Below are positions 9,001 to 17,527 of a stretch of DNA of 46,722 bases, in pieces; position 1 is the stretch's first letter, and every line of letters begins with the position of its first letter. The position numbers were made by a program, and so were the translations under genes. The notes under the pieces are model-generated. The model made no database searches and was not told where the DNA came from. It saw nothing but the letters and a program-made list of their open reading frames with translations. This DNA comes from Gemella haemolysans (lineage in GTDB: Bacteria; Bacillota; Bacilli; Staphylococcales; Gemellaceae): the NCBI RefSeq assembly GCF_028308085.1, contig NZ_JAQMFS010000045.1:1-46722 (forward strand), written 5' to 3'.

Positions 9001-12000
9001 TTTTTTCTAATACAGTAGTCAAGTTTCCAATATACCCTTTTACATAAATTGGTAAAGTCTCAGATTTAGCGAGTTCTTCTTTAGCTGAATTTACAATATC
9101 TTTTAATTCTTTATTAGGTGATTTTTCTAATTCTGCTTCCGCTTCTTTGATTTTTTCTTTTAAATCTGTTTTCAAATAATTTAAATCTATTTTTTTCACC
9201 ACAAATACTGGAATCTTAGTACCATTATAATCTTCTAATGTATAATCTTTATTCAAATCATTGTAAGAAATTTTTCCTTCTTCAGAAACATTTAAATTCA
9301 CTGAATCCGGTCTGAATTCCCAGTTGAATTGATCATTTTTTGATACATTTACTATGTAATCTACACCATTCACTTTAGTTTCTAAATCCAACTCTACAAT
9401 ACCATTTTTATTAGATCTAGCATTTTTCAATGTTGTAATTTTCGTTCTAATACCATTAACAGATAACTCAACATTCTCAACAGGATTTCCATTTTCATCT
9501 ACTACTTTATAGTACGATTTAACAGTTTTAATTTCATTATCATTTTTTCTTTCTTCTTTAAAGTCAATTACTCCGGTAGTTTCTTCGGTAACTGCTTTAT
9601 TATCAATACTTACAATTTCTCCATCTTTATCAGTTGTAAATATAACATTCTCTCTATTAAATGCTGAGTCTCTTTTTTCAATTCTTAGTTCATATTTTTT
9701 ATTAGGTTTAAGTTTATTAGCAGTAAATGTTAATGTACCATCTTCACCAGTTTTTTCTTGTTTTACAATATTTGGAATAATACCATCATACTCAAACAAT
9801 CTAAATGGAACATTACTAATTGGCTTACCTGAACTATTAGTCACTTTTGCAGTAATACCATCCAATGTAACTACATCATCCTCAGGTGTTTCTTCTTTTT
9901 CTATTTTTTTTACTTCTAAATTTTGTATTATTTCGTTAGTTTTTACATTGTATAATACAGAGAATCCATCCTCTTCTTTTGCTACTACATCAATATCTTC
10001 CATTTGATATTTCTCATTATCATTTAAAGATAATGTATAAACTTCATCCTTAGTAAGTTCCAGTCCACTAAGCATGCCTTTATTAGTATTTTTTTCAATT
10101 ACTTCATTGTCATTTTTTTTATTAACTAGTATGTATGTCAACTTATCAATTACAGGTTTATTTTCATTTGTTACAACTAAATCATCAATGACTAATTTTT
10201 TAGGTTCTGATAATTTTTCTTTAATGTTTAGTTTAATATTTTTCACATTCCAAGCATAATCCCCAACTCCTACTTTTAAGTTAATAGGAACTACCTTACC
10301 TTGATTTTTAGTTAAGAATTCCTCTGTAAATGTAAAATCAAATTTTGATGTTTCTGGATTATAAGTCGCACTTACCCCGTCGACATTAGTAGTGACTTCT
10401 GAGAATAGATTAATAGGCTCATCACTTTCGAATACTTTCGCTAGTTTTTCACCTAATTCATTTAAGCCTTTAAATGGACTGTCTATTGTTACATTTGATT
10501 TAGAAACATCAACAGTTTTATCATAATTTATTCTTTGCCCTGCGAAACTAACACTTCCTTCACCTTCCTGTTGTTTAGCTACTCTATCGGCAATATACTG
10601 CTCAAGTCCCGAATAATCACTAATATGATTCCCACCTAATACTAAATCCTTTATATTAGTAAGATTTTTAATTGGTGTTATATCTGAAATATTATTACTT
10701 CCAAGTGATAACATTTCCAATTTAGTAAGATTTTTCACTACTGAAATATCTTTTATTCCCCCACTAATAATTGGATGAACAGGGTCACCTGTTTGGTCGT
10801 TGTTATTATGAAGGTCTAAATGTTTTAAATTAGTAAGTTTGGCTAAAGGTGAAATATTTTCTATCTTGTTAGCATATAAGTCTAAGTATTCTAAATTTGT
10901 TAATTCTGATAATGGCTGTAAATCTGAAATCCTATTTCTTATTAATGATAATTTAGTTAATTTATTCAATTTAGCAATTGGTGATAAATCACTTACTTCA
11001 TTTTCATTTAAGTCTAGTTTTTCTAAATTTACTGCATTTTCTAATCCTAGTAAATTCTTAATTCCATGTGTTTGAATAAATTTAAACTCTGGTGTATCTT
11101 TTAAAGATGTTGTAGTAAGTATATTTTTTCCTTCTTTATCCCTTAAACTAAGTTCTTTTAGAGATTCAAGTTCTTTTTTAGTTATTTTTTGATCATCAGC
11201 TCTTTCACTGCTTAAGTTTTTATTAATTAATTTTTTAAGAACTGGATCGTTAATGATTACTTCTTCATCCTTATCACTATTTTCTTGGCCTTTAGGTTTA
11301 GTTGTCTCAGATACGTTGCCTGGTTGTTCACCTGGAACTGGTTTCTCTGTTTTTGATTGCTCTGGTTTTACTTCTGGTTTCGGTTGTTCCGGTTTCATCT
11401 CTGGTTTCGGTTGCTCCGGTTTCACCTCTGGTTTCGGCTGCTCCGGTTTCACCTCTGATTTCGGTTGTTCCGGTTTCACCTCTGGTTTCGGTTGTTCCGG
11501 TTTTACCTCTGGTTTCGGTTGTCCTGGTTTTACTTCTGGTTTCGGTTGTTCAGGTTTCATCTCTGGTTTCGGTTGTTCCGGTTTCACCTCTGGTTTCGGT
11601 TGTTCCGGTTTCACCTCTGGTTTTGGCTGCTCTGGTTTTACTTCTGGTTTTGGTTGCTCCGGTTTTACTTCTGATTTTGGTTGCTCCGGTTTTACTTCTG
11701 GTTTTGGCTGCTCTGGTTTTACCTCTGGTTTTGGTTGCTCTGGTTTTACTTCTGGTTTTACTCCTGGTTTTGGCTGCTCTGGTTTTACCTCTGGTTTCGG
11801 TTGCTCCGGTTTTACTTCTGGCGTTGGAGTTACTTCTGGTTTTTCTGTCTTAACTTCTGGCGTCTGTTTCTCCTCTGGTTTCTCTTGTTTTGCTTCAGGT
11901 ACTGAATTATCTTCTACATGATACTTAACATCCACTCTTAATCTATTACCTGCAATATTAATTGTTTGTGAAGCACTTCTTTCCACTATTGCTGTATTAG

Positions 12001-12379
12001 GTAAAGTTTTTTTCCCATTCGAAATTAATTTTTTTATTGTTTCTAGCTGTTCTTTAGTTACTTTCTTTTCTATTTTTTGTCCAGCTTTTATACTTGCAAT
12101 ATGATATGAAGCTACTCTATTACCATTTAACATAACATTTACATCTATATCTGTTAGGTCTTTAGTTGCAGCTAACTCAATTACTGCTCCTCCATCTCTT
12201 TCTAATACACGCATATTAATATCTTTATTAGCCTGTACTTCTATATTTTCTTTCGCTTTCAATAATTGTATATTAGCTTGAGATGAAACAACTAAACTTG
12301 AAGCTATCATTACTGAAGCTATTCCCATACTAAATTTTCTAATTGAAAATACTTCTTTTCTACTAAATAAATTTTTCAT
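6095..12379 (-). CDS. Giant LRR surface protein with FSIRK signal and Pro-rich stalk, no LPXTG
   Basis: A 2094-residue secreted protein, probably an adhesin. It starts at 12379 after GGAG. Residues 1-45 are a YSIRK-type signal ([13 protein letters not shown]). About 50-160 is an unrecognised beta-rich domain. About 186-341 is a 9-residue Pro-rich repeat (EVKPEQPKP). About 390-620 holds a cap and roughly seven leucine-rich repeats ([20 protein letters not shown] type). Then come Ig/Cna-like beta modules, two of which share an '[20 protein letters not shown]'-type pattern. Near 1770-1850 is a MucBP-like domain ([13 protein letters not shown]). Helical modules resembling FIVAR lie near 1240-1326, 1863-1936 and at the C-terminus, with a GA-module-like helix set near 1957-2010. 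It ends [12 protein letters not shown]-type, with no LPXTG, membrane helix or basic tail, so how it is held on the cell is unclear. Confidence 0.85.
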   Translation of the reverse strand: MKNLFSRKEVFSIRKFSMGIASVMIASSLVVSSQANIQLLKAKENIEVQANKDINMRVLERDGGAVIELAATKDLTDIDVNVMLNGNRVASYHIASIKAGQKIEKKVTKEQLETIKKLISNGKKTLPNTAIVERSASQTINIAGNRLRVDVKYHVEDNSVPEAKQEKPEEKQTPEVKTEKPEVTPTPEVKPEQPKPEVKPEQPKPGVKPEVKPEQPKPEVKPEQPKPEVKPEQPKSEVKPEQPKPEVKPEQPKPEVKPEQPKPEVKPEQPKPEMKPEQPKPEVKPGQPKPEVKPEQPKPEVKPEQPKSEVKPEQPKPEVKPEQPKPEMKPEQPKPEVKPEQSKTEKPVPGEQPGNVSETTKPKGQENSDKDEEVIINDPVLKKLINKNLSSERADDQKITKKELESLKELSLRDKEGKNILTTTSLKDTPEFKFIQTHGIKNLLGLENAVNLEKLDLNENEVSDLSPIAKLNKLTKLSLIRNRISDLQPLSELTNLEYLDLYANKIENISPLAKLTNLKHLDLHNNNDQTGDPVHPIISGGIKDISVVKNLTKLEMLSLGSNNISDITPIKNLTNIKDLVLGGNHISDYSGLEQYIADRVAKQQEGEGSVSFAGQRINYDKTVDVSKSNVTIDSPFKGLNELGEKLAKVFESDEPINLFSEVTTNVDGVSATYNPETSKFDFTFTEEFLTKNQGKVVPINLKVGVGDYAWNVKNIKLNIKEKLSEPKKLVIDDLVVTNENKPVIDKLTYILVNKKNDNEVIEKNTNKGMLSGLELTKDEVYTLSLNDNEKYQMEDIDVVAKEEDGFSVLYNVKTNEIIQNLEVKKIEKEETPEDDVVTLDGITAKVTNSSGKPISNVPFRLFEYDGIIPNIVKQEKTGEDGTLTFTANKLKPNKKYELRIEKRDSAFNRENVIFTTDKDGEIVSIDNKAVTEETTGVIDFKEERKNDNEIKTVKSYYKVVDENGNPVENVELSVNGIRTKITTLKNARSNKNGIVELDLETKVNGVDYIVNVSKNDQFNWEFRPDSVNLNVSEEGKISYNDLNKDYTLEDYNGTKIPVFVVKKIDLNYLKTDLKEKIKEAEAELEKSPNKELKDIVNSAKEELAKSETLPIYVKGYIGNLTTVLEKIKKSKADEKPLKKGVIPEMLVRNGKTPELNEVTVEFINKNNPKDKVVAVSENGMLSNVQLTVGEEYTIKVKGQGIEVFPTNLILKEEEGEFIPYKVGTDEFYDSIDLDELKKEDKPKEDLSKIRGELEKVVSRELRTEKGYIANEGNQPANNAWIFARTEAEKILRNPNATKEQLETAISDLTEKTNAAIIGSEKTKVNKLILASNKEHEDKLKLRAELKTAKTIEEVNAIAEKVGGKVTPPSGNNTETKPEKPEGSNIEPTPEKPGENNTETAPENPKREDGNIVSIKEAIVQNKLPGKGGLLLLDVEVKNTDVNKVGLVAYRDGKKVDNVTIDKFLTESTNKVSYTITVPKNESNKVVNYKFVAAIDGIETDKSIEKIQEAFVEDARITNYSLENEVLQGGGLGTLVLKGDNLTTSNVKIRVFNSDSVEENSSLTSSVVYEKRGNDLIAKINFPENNTNTSKSYKVKLYQNGKEVNITTLDKRDRRDKPTFTVVGRNQDSTKPVLSNLTITSYRTSGTGAVNDGVEKTETTVASNQVSKKTEVHLYGANLNEVKTKVKIVDQNGVEWPIEGAESDLIKMVLAGKSGVNNGILGNGTFQIAEIILPGNLKENMTFTYTFAVDGVNFDTSHQVRAIVEKTGGQVVPEVKNITFKYQDEAGKKIAEDKILKVYDHFPVSVGKADLVGYTLAKVKDNSALNSRIGDKTEVTYVYKNSEGNYTVVEKPKVESPNNGIQPAVSEDIERLKTKLQELVANDLRIETNYKMNGTAQEKAWLKSKENAEKTLAKVDVDKNELELRIKKLASAIDILKDENSKNNSVVENTTPSNNSVTGSEELEKVRSEAKSKVLNSEFIQDKTKYFKRIKEATTVEVLKVLISEIEKLNSNEGIESKPEENISETTEQLKTKLQTLVDNNLIKTEKYTQATPELQTEYRKARAFARKLLNEDTSKEKLQEQIKVLETVIKKITG
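11355..11820 (-). repeat. 27-bp tandem repeat encoding the Pro-rich stalk
   Basis: About 17 units of 27 bp, each encoding EVKPEQPKP with small changes (PKSEV, PEMKP, PGQPKP). One unit is shortened (PGVKPEV). Codon use drifts between C-ending and T-ending forms in blocks, which suggests duplication of multi-unit segments. Likely a length-variable, wall-spanning stalk. Confidence 0.9.
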
Positions 12380-12437
12380 ACTTTTTCTCCATATTTATAG
12401 ATTTACTTTATACTTTTTGTTGTATTACACCTACTAT

Positions 12438-12464
12438 ATTATAGCAATATAAGTGCTTTTTCAA
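12438..12464 (-). promoter_or_regulatory. Promoter of the LRR surface protein
   Basis: - strand extended -10 TGCTATAAT (TATAAT at 12438-12443) with TTGAAA 15 bp upstream (12459-12464). The rest of the 12380-12678 gap is AT-rich; apart from the gap terminator I see nothing else in it. Confidence 0.6.
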
Positions 12465-12631
12465 CACCCCTTCTATCTATATAGAAAAGTTTAAATAAAG
12501 TAATTTTTTTATTTTAATTACCTTTTTCTTTGTAATATCACAATCAAAAACTAAAAAATATCATATTATCATTATATTCAGAAAAATAATAATTTTTTTA
12601 GTAAATAACTAAGTAAATAATAATGGAAATC

Positions 12632-12663
12632 AAAAAAGCTAGAAACCATTTTAGATTCCTAGC
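12632..12663 (-). terminator. Terminator of the GAPDH gene
   Basis: - strand stem GCTAGGAA (12656-12663) / TTTCTAGC (12638-12645), one wobble pair, followed by six T (12632-12637). Confidence 0.8.
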
Positions 12664-12678
12664 CTTATAATTTATATT

Positions 12679-13695
12679 CTATACTAATTTTACAAAATAT
12701 CTCAACGTTCTAATTAGTTGTGCAGTGTATGACATTTCATTATCATACCAAGAAACAACCTTAACCATTTGATTTTCGCCTTGTCCAATAACTTTTGTTT
12801 GTGTGGCATCAAATAACGAACCATAACTCATTCCTATTATATCAGAAGATACTATAGGATCTTCTGTATATCCATATGATTCATTAGCTGCTTTTTTCAT
12901 AACTTCATTAATTTTTTCTACTGTAGCATTTTTTTCAATTGTTACAAATAGTTCTGTTAACGAACCAGTTGGAACGGGTACTCTTTGAGCTGCTCCATCT
13001 AAACGTCCATTTAACTCTGGTATAACTAATCCTATAGCCTTAGCAGCACCTGTAGTATTAGGAACTATATTTTCTGCTGCTGCTCTTCCACGTCTAAAAT
13101 CTCCCTTATTATGAGATCCATCTAAAGTATGCTGATCTCCTGTATATCCGTGGATAGTTGTCATTAAACCATGTACAATACCGAAGTTATCATGTAATAC
13201 TTTTGCCATTGGAGCAAGACAGTTTGTAGTGCATGATGCACCCGAGATTACAGTTTCTTCCCCAGTTAATATTTCATGATTAACATTATATACAATAGTT
13301 TTGACATCTGAGCCACCTGGTGCAGAAAGTAGTACTTTCCTAGCTCCCGCTCTTATGTGCGCTTCAGCTTTATCCTTACTGTTAAAACGTCCGCTACATT
13401 CTAGAACAATATCTACACCTAACTCTTTCCATGGTAAATTTTCTGGATCTGGTTCTCCAAAAACTTTAATTTCTTTACCATTTACGATAAACGCTCCCTC
13501 TCCTTCTTCTACAGTCCCTGGAAAAGGTCCTTGCGTTGTATCATATTTTAACAGATAAACTATTTGATTTATCGGTCTCATTCTTGATCTATTGACAGCT
13601 ACAACCTCAATATCATCTGCATGCTGAGCCTGAATCTGTCTTAAGACCAATCTCCCAATACGACCAAAACCATTAATAGCAACTTTTATTGTCAT
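12679..13695 (-). CDS. gap: Glyceraldehyde-3-phosphate dehydrogenase, type I
   Basis: Oxidises and phosphorylates glyceraldehyde-3-phosphate, or runs the reverse reaction. The 338-residue product has the nucleotide-binding NGFGRIGR at 8-15, the catalytic Cys155 in SGASCTTNC and His182, and conserved NTTGAAKA and YDNEMSYT motifs. Odd point: after VVAVN, where NAD-specific enzymes carry Asp (consensus VND), this protein has Arg36 (VNRSRM). That Asp contacts the adenosine ribose 2'-OH of NAD, so Arg could favour NADP or signal a non-standard paralogue. The gene is alone, without pgk or tpi, with its own promoter, a 170-nt leader and a terminator. AGGGGG precedes the ATG. Confidence 0.93.
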   Translation of the reverse strand: MTIKVAINGFGRIGRLVLRQIQAQHADDIEVVAVNRSRMRPINQIVYLLKYDTTQGPFPGTVEEGEGAFIVNGKEIKVFGEPDPENLPWKELGVDIVLECSGRFNSKDKAEAHIRAGARKVLLSAPGGSDVKTIVYNVNHEILTGEETVISGASCTTNCLAPMAKVLHDNFGIVHGLMTTIHGYTGDQHTLDGSHNKGDFRRGRAAAENIVPNTTGAAKAIGLVIPELNGRLDGAAQRVPVPTGSLTELFVTIEKNATVEKINEVMKKAANESYGYTEDPIVSSDIIGMSYGSLFDATQTKVIGQGENQMVKVVSWYDNEMSYTAQLIRTLRYFVKLV

Positions 13696-13829
13696 GTGTT
13701 TTTCCCCCTGTTAATTATTTTACTCCTATAAGATAACTCATATGCTCATCCCTTTTACAACTTGAATTTCTTTTAAGTAAAATTATATGACAAACTAAAC
13801 TTTTTAATTCATTATTTAATTGTGATTAC

Positions 13830-13847
13830 CTATAAGAAATCTTATAG
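13830..13847. promoter_or_regulatory. 18-bp perfect palindrome in the gap leader
   Basis: CTATAAGAAATCTTATAG is a perfect inverted repeat about 20 bp downstream of the predicted gap transcription start. A related half (TCTTATAGG) recurs near 13725-13733 just before the ribosome site. Its position suits a repressor roadblock operator. The regulator is unknown. Confidence 0.6.
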
Positions 13848-13872
13848 TAAGCGTTTCAAAACACCTAATTTC

Positions 13873-13901
13873 AGTATAGCATATAAAATTCTGTATTTCA
13901 A
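13873..13901 (-). promoter_or_regulatory. Sigma-A promoter of gap
   Basis: - strand -35 TTGAAA (13896-13901), 17-bp spacer, -10 TATACT (13873-13878). It predicts an untranslated leader of about 170 nt. The remainder of 13902-14040 is AT-rich with no visible gene. Confidence 0.75.
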
Positions 13902-14044
13902 TCGAGAAAATACAAATCATTATTCTTAAAATAAAAATAATACTAATTTTGTTTTATTATCATTTTATAAATCGTTTTCAACATTAATTTAAATATTTTA
14001 TATTAAAATATTTAAATTATAAATTTTTAAAAAATAATTTCATA

Positions 14045-14073
14045 TTGAAATTTCCTAATTTATAAATTATACT
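14045..14073 (+). promoter_or_regulatory. Sigma-A promoter of the acid phosphatase gene
   Basis: -35 TTGAAA (14045-14050), 17-bp spacer, -10 TATACT (14068-14073); AAAGGAG at 14091-14097 precedes the ATG at 14109. Confidence 0.8.
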
Positions 14074-14108
14074 TATTATTGTAGACAATAAAAGGAGCTA
14101 TATTTATT

Positions 14109-14957
14109 ATGAAAAATAAAAAATTTGTTATGACTATTTCATCAGTTTTAGCAACTGTTGTTCTTGCAACAGGATGTGCACAAAAAACTGAAGAAAAAAA
14201 AGAAGAAAATAAGAGTGGAGATAACAAGATAACTCTTACTTATGATCAGCTTAGATCTAGAGAAAATACAATGGGTGCTTTATGGTATCAAAACGCAGCT
14301 GAAGTAGATGCTTTATACCAACAAGGTTATAATGTTGCTACTAGTAGATTAAAAGAACTACTAAAACAACCTACTGATAAACCTTATTCAATCGTATTAG
14401 ACTTAGATGAAACAGTATTAGATAACGTTCCATATCAAGTTAAAAATGTTAAAGATGGAACTGCATTCAACCCGAAAAGTTGGGATGAATGGGTTCAAAA
14501 AGCCGAAGCTAAACCTGTAGCTGGAGCTAAAGAATTCTTACAATTTGCTGACAAAAATAAAGTTCAAATTTACTACATTTCTGACAGAACTGATTCACAA
14601 GTAGATGCTACTATCAAAAACCTTGAAGCACAAGGTATTCCAGTTCAAGGGCGCGATCACCTAATGTTCAAAAAAGAAGGTGACAAATCTAAAGAAGGAC
14701 GTCGACAAGAAGTTATTAAACATACTAACCTAGTTATGTTATTTGGAGATAACTTAGTAGACTTCGCTGAATTCTCTACTACATCAGAACCTGATAGAGA
14801 TAAAATGTTTGAACAATTAAAAGCTGAATTTGGTGAAAAATTCATAATCTTCCCTAACCCACTGTACGGATCATGGGAATCAGCAGTATATAAAGGTGAG
14901 AAAAAAGATGCTAAAGGACAATCTGAAGCTCGTCTAAATGCACTTAAAGGATACTAA
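14109..14957 (+). CDS. e(P4)-family 5'-nucleotidase/acid phosphatase lipoprotein
   Basis: Surface HAD-type phosphatase of class C (DDDD) that removes phosphate from nucleotides such as NMN or 5'-AMP outside the cell, aiding cofactor and nucleoside uptake. The 282-residue protein has a lipoprotein signal with lipobox LATGC (Cys23) and a short charged linker. The catalytic motif DLDETVLDN gives Asp98 (nucleophile) and Asp100. Later motifs are YYISDRTD near 160 and MLFGDNLVDF near 215, which supply the second Asp pair. Length and order match the Haemophilus e(P4)/streptococcal LppC family. It is a single gene with its own promoter and terminator. Confidence 0.93.
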   Translation: MKNKKFVMTISSVLATVVLATGCAQKTEEKKEENKSGDNKITLTYDQLRSRENTMGALWYQNAAEVDALYQQGYNVATSRLKELLKQPTDKPYSIVLDLDETVLDNVPYQVKNVKDGTAFNPKSWDEWVQKAEAKPVAGAKEFLQFADKNKVQIYYISDRTDSQVDATIKNLEAQGIPVQGRDHLMFKKEGDKSKEGRRQEVIKHTNLVMLFGDNLVDFAEFSTTSEPDRDKMFEQLKAEFGEKFIIFPNPLYGSWESAVYKGEKKDAKGQSEARLNALKGY

Positions 14958-14988
14958 TCTAAAAGAATAACAAATTACCATAAATAAA

Positions 14989-15042
14989 AAATATAAGTGA
15001 TTTAAAATATAATTTAAAAATATTATTAAGTCACTTATATTT
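14989..15042 (+). terminator. Terminator after the acid phosphatase gene
   Basis: 12-bp stem AAATATAAGTGA (14989-15000) / TCACTTATATTT (15031-15042) followed by a run of T. Confidence 0.8.
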
Positions 15043-15066
15043 TTTTTTATTTTTAAAATCATTTTC

Positions 15067-15095
15067 TTGATTGAAAAATATTATCGGAGTATAAT
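15067..15095 (+). promoter_or_regulatory. Promoter of the first amidase gene
   Basis: -35 TTGATT (15067-15072), 17-bp spacer, -10 TATAAT (15090-15095). The same layout with similar sequence (TTGATTGA...ATC.GAGTATAAT) precedes the second amidase, so the promoter was duplicated with the gene. Confidence 0.8.
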
Positions 15096-15164
15096 CATTA
15101 ATAGAAAGCTTTTTCAAAGCTTCAATCATTTATTTAAATATTTATTTTAAAATAGGAGTTAAAA

Positions 15165-17294
15165 ATGAAAAAAAATAATATTAAATACGTTCTTATACCA
15201 GCATTTGCAGCTGCTGCACTATTCCCTGTTTTAGCTAACGATAATCAAGCAAAAGCTAATGAGGATAAATTTACTACAACTTCAACTGTAAGTAAACCAG
15301 AAACTACTAGCAAAAAACCTGCTAATATTCCAACTACTAACAATGTTGCAGAAACAACAGCTACTACTCCTGCTAGTCCATCTAACAATGTAGAGCAAGT
15401 TCCAGCAGCTAAAATTGAGTCGACTAATAGTACAAATGTTATTAACAACGAAACTGTTAATCCAAAAGTTCCATTTACTGTAGCTGAATACAAGCAAAAA
15501 AGTGCTTTAGAACTTGCTCAATTAATTCGTGAGAAAAAAGTTACTAGTACAGAACTTGTTGACTTAGCTTACAAAGTCATTGCAGAAGAGAATCCTAAAT
15601 TAAATGCAGTTCTAACAACTGAAAATGGAAAAATTCCTAAAGCTATTGTTGATGAAGCATATAGAACTGCTAAAGAAATTGACAATCGTATTAGTGCAGG
15701 GAAACTAGCTGCTAACCCTGTTGATTGGAAAGCCCAACCATTTTTAGGTGTACCTGCTTTAATTAAAGGTCTGGATCAATTAAAAAATGGTGACTATACT
15801 AATGGTGTATATCTGAACAAAGGTAAAATTGCTGATGAAAGTGGTCCTGTGGCAAAAGAATTTGCTAAACTAGGTTTTGTTATACTTGGTCAAACTAACT
15901 ACCCAGAACTAGGTACTAGAAATATCACAGATTCTAAATTATTTGGACCTGCTGGTAATCCATGGGATCCTAGCCGTAATAGTGGAGGATCTTCAGGAGG
16001 AAGTGCCGGTGCTGTAGCTAGTGGTATGGTACCTATAGCTAGTGGTAGTGATGCGGGAGGATCAATCCGTATTCCTTCTTCATGGACTGGACTTATCGGT
16101 CTAAAACCAACTGGTCACGTTGTTAAATTCCCTCTTGTAAAAACTATTGAAGATGCTAAAGCTTACTTCGAAAAAACTGAATTAAGCAAACCAAAAACAT
16201 TAGTAGAACCACCAAAAGATTTGAAAAAATTAAAAATAGCCTACACCCTTAAAACTCCACTTAAAGATCTTGAATTAAGTGAAGTTGGTAAAAAAGCTAT
16301 TCTAGAGACAGTAGACTTCCTAAGAAAAGAAGGATTTACTGTTGAAGAGGTTAAAGAATTTCCTATCGATGGATATGAAGGAATTAAAACATACACTGTA
16401 GGTGGTATTGGAGAAGAAAGTTATGTTGCAGCTGTTAAAAACGTAACAGAAGAAAACAAACGTCAACTAGATCCTACAACTTACGGATTAGGAACTTCTT
16501 CATATATGGGACCAAATGCAAATACTGATGTTTCTTCAGTAAAACCACTATCTACATTTATAGATCAAATGAATGCGTTTTATAAAAAATACGATTTATT
16601 CTTAGTTCCAACTAACGCAGTCACTGCTCCATCTAACGATAAAAAAGTAGATCCATATATAGAGCCAGATATTGCAGAACAACTATATAACATTAACAAG
16701 ATTAAAGATCCAAAAGAAAGATTTAATTTATTAACTAAACAATGGTTACCAATGACAAGACGTTCTCCATATACTTGGGTATTTAACTTATCTGGAAATC
16801 CTGCGATTTCACTACCAACATATCTAAGTGATAAAAATCTACCATTTGGTGTAATGTTCGCAGCAAAAGACAATTCAGAAAAAGTTCTTTTAGAGATTGG
16901 TCAATACTTCCAAGATAGACACCAATTCAAAATGAATCCAAGTATTAGAAGTACAACTGCATCAGAAAATGGAATCAAAGCAGGAGAACTTGAAATCAGA
17001 ACTAAATTTGAATACACAGTTCCTACTTACGCACCTACTGTTTCAGAATCATCAACATCTAAGATTAACAATGAAACAAGTACTATTCCTGCTAAATCTG
17101 AAGAATCACAAACTCCAACTCCTAAAGAAGAGAATAAGTTAGCAAATATGAACACAGCAAAAGTTAATTTATCAACACCTAACACATCTAAAACTCTACC
17201 TAACACTGGAGAAAATACAAGTAGCTTCCTATCAGTAATAGGGTTAGCATTTCTTGCTCTAGTTGGATTATTAAAACGCAAAAATAATAATTAA
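15165..17294 (+). CDS. LPXTG-anchored amidase-signature protein
   Basis: A 709-residue wall-anchored hydrolase of the amidase signature family. Residues 1-31 are a signal peptide; 32-100 are a Thr/Ser/Asn-rich linker. The amidase domain (about 101-600) carries the whole Ser-cisSer-Lys triad: Lys201 in PALIKGLD, Ser276 in SGGSSGGSAGA and Ser300 in GSDAGGSIRIP, with the same spacing as GatA. After a second linker come LPNTG near residue 675, a hydrophobic helix and a KRKNNN tail for sortase. The substrate is unknown: secreted members act on amides, peptides or cyclic dimers. A paralogue follows directly. Confidence 0.92.
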   Translation: MKKNNIKYVLIPAFAAAALFPVLANDNQAKANEDKFTTTSTVSKPETTSKKPANIPTTNNVAETTATTPASPSNNVEQVPAAKIESTNSTNVINNETVNPKVPFTVAEYKQKSALELAQLIREKKVTSTELVDLAYKVIAEENPKLNAVLTTENGKIPKAIVDEAYRTAKEIDNRISAGKLAANPVDWKAQPFLGVPALIKGLDQLKNGDYTNGVYLNKGKIADESGPVAKEFAKLGFVILGQTNYPELGTRNITDSKLFGPAGNPWDPSRNSGGSSGGSAGAVASGMVPIASGSDAGGSIRIPSSWTGLIGLKPTGHVVKFPLVKTIEDAKAYFEKTELSKPKTLVEPPKDLKKLKIAYTLKTPLKDLELSEVGKKAILETVDFLRKEGFTVEEVKEFPIDGYEGIKTYTVGGIGEESYVAAVKNVTEENKRQLDPTTYGLGTSSYMGPNANTDVSSVKPLSTFIDQMNAFYKKYDLFLVPTNAVTAPSNDKKVDPYIEPDIAEQLYNINKIKDPKERFNLLTKQWLPMTRRSPYTWVFNLSGNPAISLPTYLSDKNLPFGVMFAAKDNSEKVLLEIGQYFQDRHQFKMNPSIRSTTASENGIKAGELEIRTKFEYTVPTYAPTVSESSTSKINNETSTIPAKSEESQTPTPKEENKLANMNTAKVNLSTPNTSKTLPNTGENTSSFLSVIGLAFLALVGLLKRKNNN

Positions 17295-17311
17295 TATAAA
17301 ATATTTTTTTT

Positions 17312-17349
17312 ATAACTACGATTGATTTCTAAAAATCAGCCGTAGTTAT
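17312..17349 (+). terminator. Terminator after the first amidase
   Basis: Stem with outer arms AACTACG (17314-17320) / CGTAGTT (17341-17347) and inner GATTT/AAATC, then ATTATTTTTTCTT. Confidence 0.75.
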
Positions 17350-17443
17350 TATTTTTTCTTTAAATCATCTCTACTTTTCTTAAATTTTATTTTATAGATT
17401 AATAAACAACATCAATATTTTTCCGTTTCATAAAATTATTTCC

Positions 17444-17472
17444 TTGATTGATAGCGAATATCAGAGTATAAT
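17444..17472 (+). promoter_or_regulatory. Promoter of the second amidase gene
   Basis: -35 TTGATT (17444-17449), 17-bp spacer, -10 TATAAT (17467-17472), matching the promoter of the first copy. Confidence 0.8.
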
Positions 17473-17527
17473 TAAGTAGCAAAGCATATAACAGCTTATT
17501 TATTATTCATTAAATTAGGAGTCAAAA

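Noticed and set aside
11253-11921. Long open frames opposite the Pro-rich repeat (up to 222 codons)
   Set aside because: They mirror the 27-bp repeat and encode monotonous Ser/Gly/Phe or Val/Leu strings; shadows of the LRR protein.
13845-13862. CcpA cre site before gap (TTGAAACGCTTA)
   Set aside because: Spacing between TG and CG is one base short of the cre consensus.
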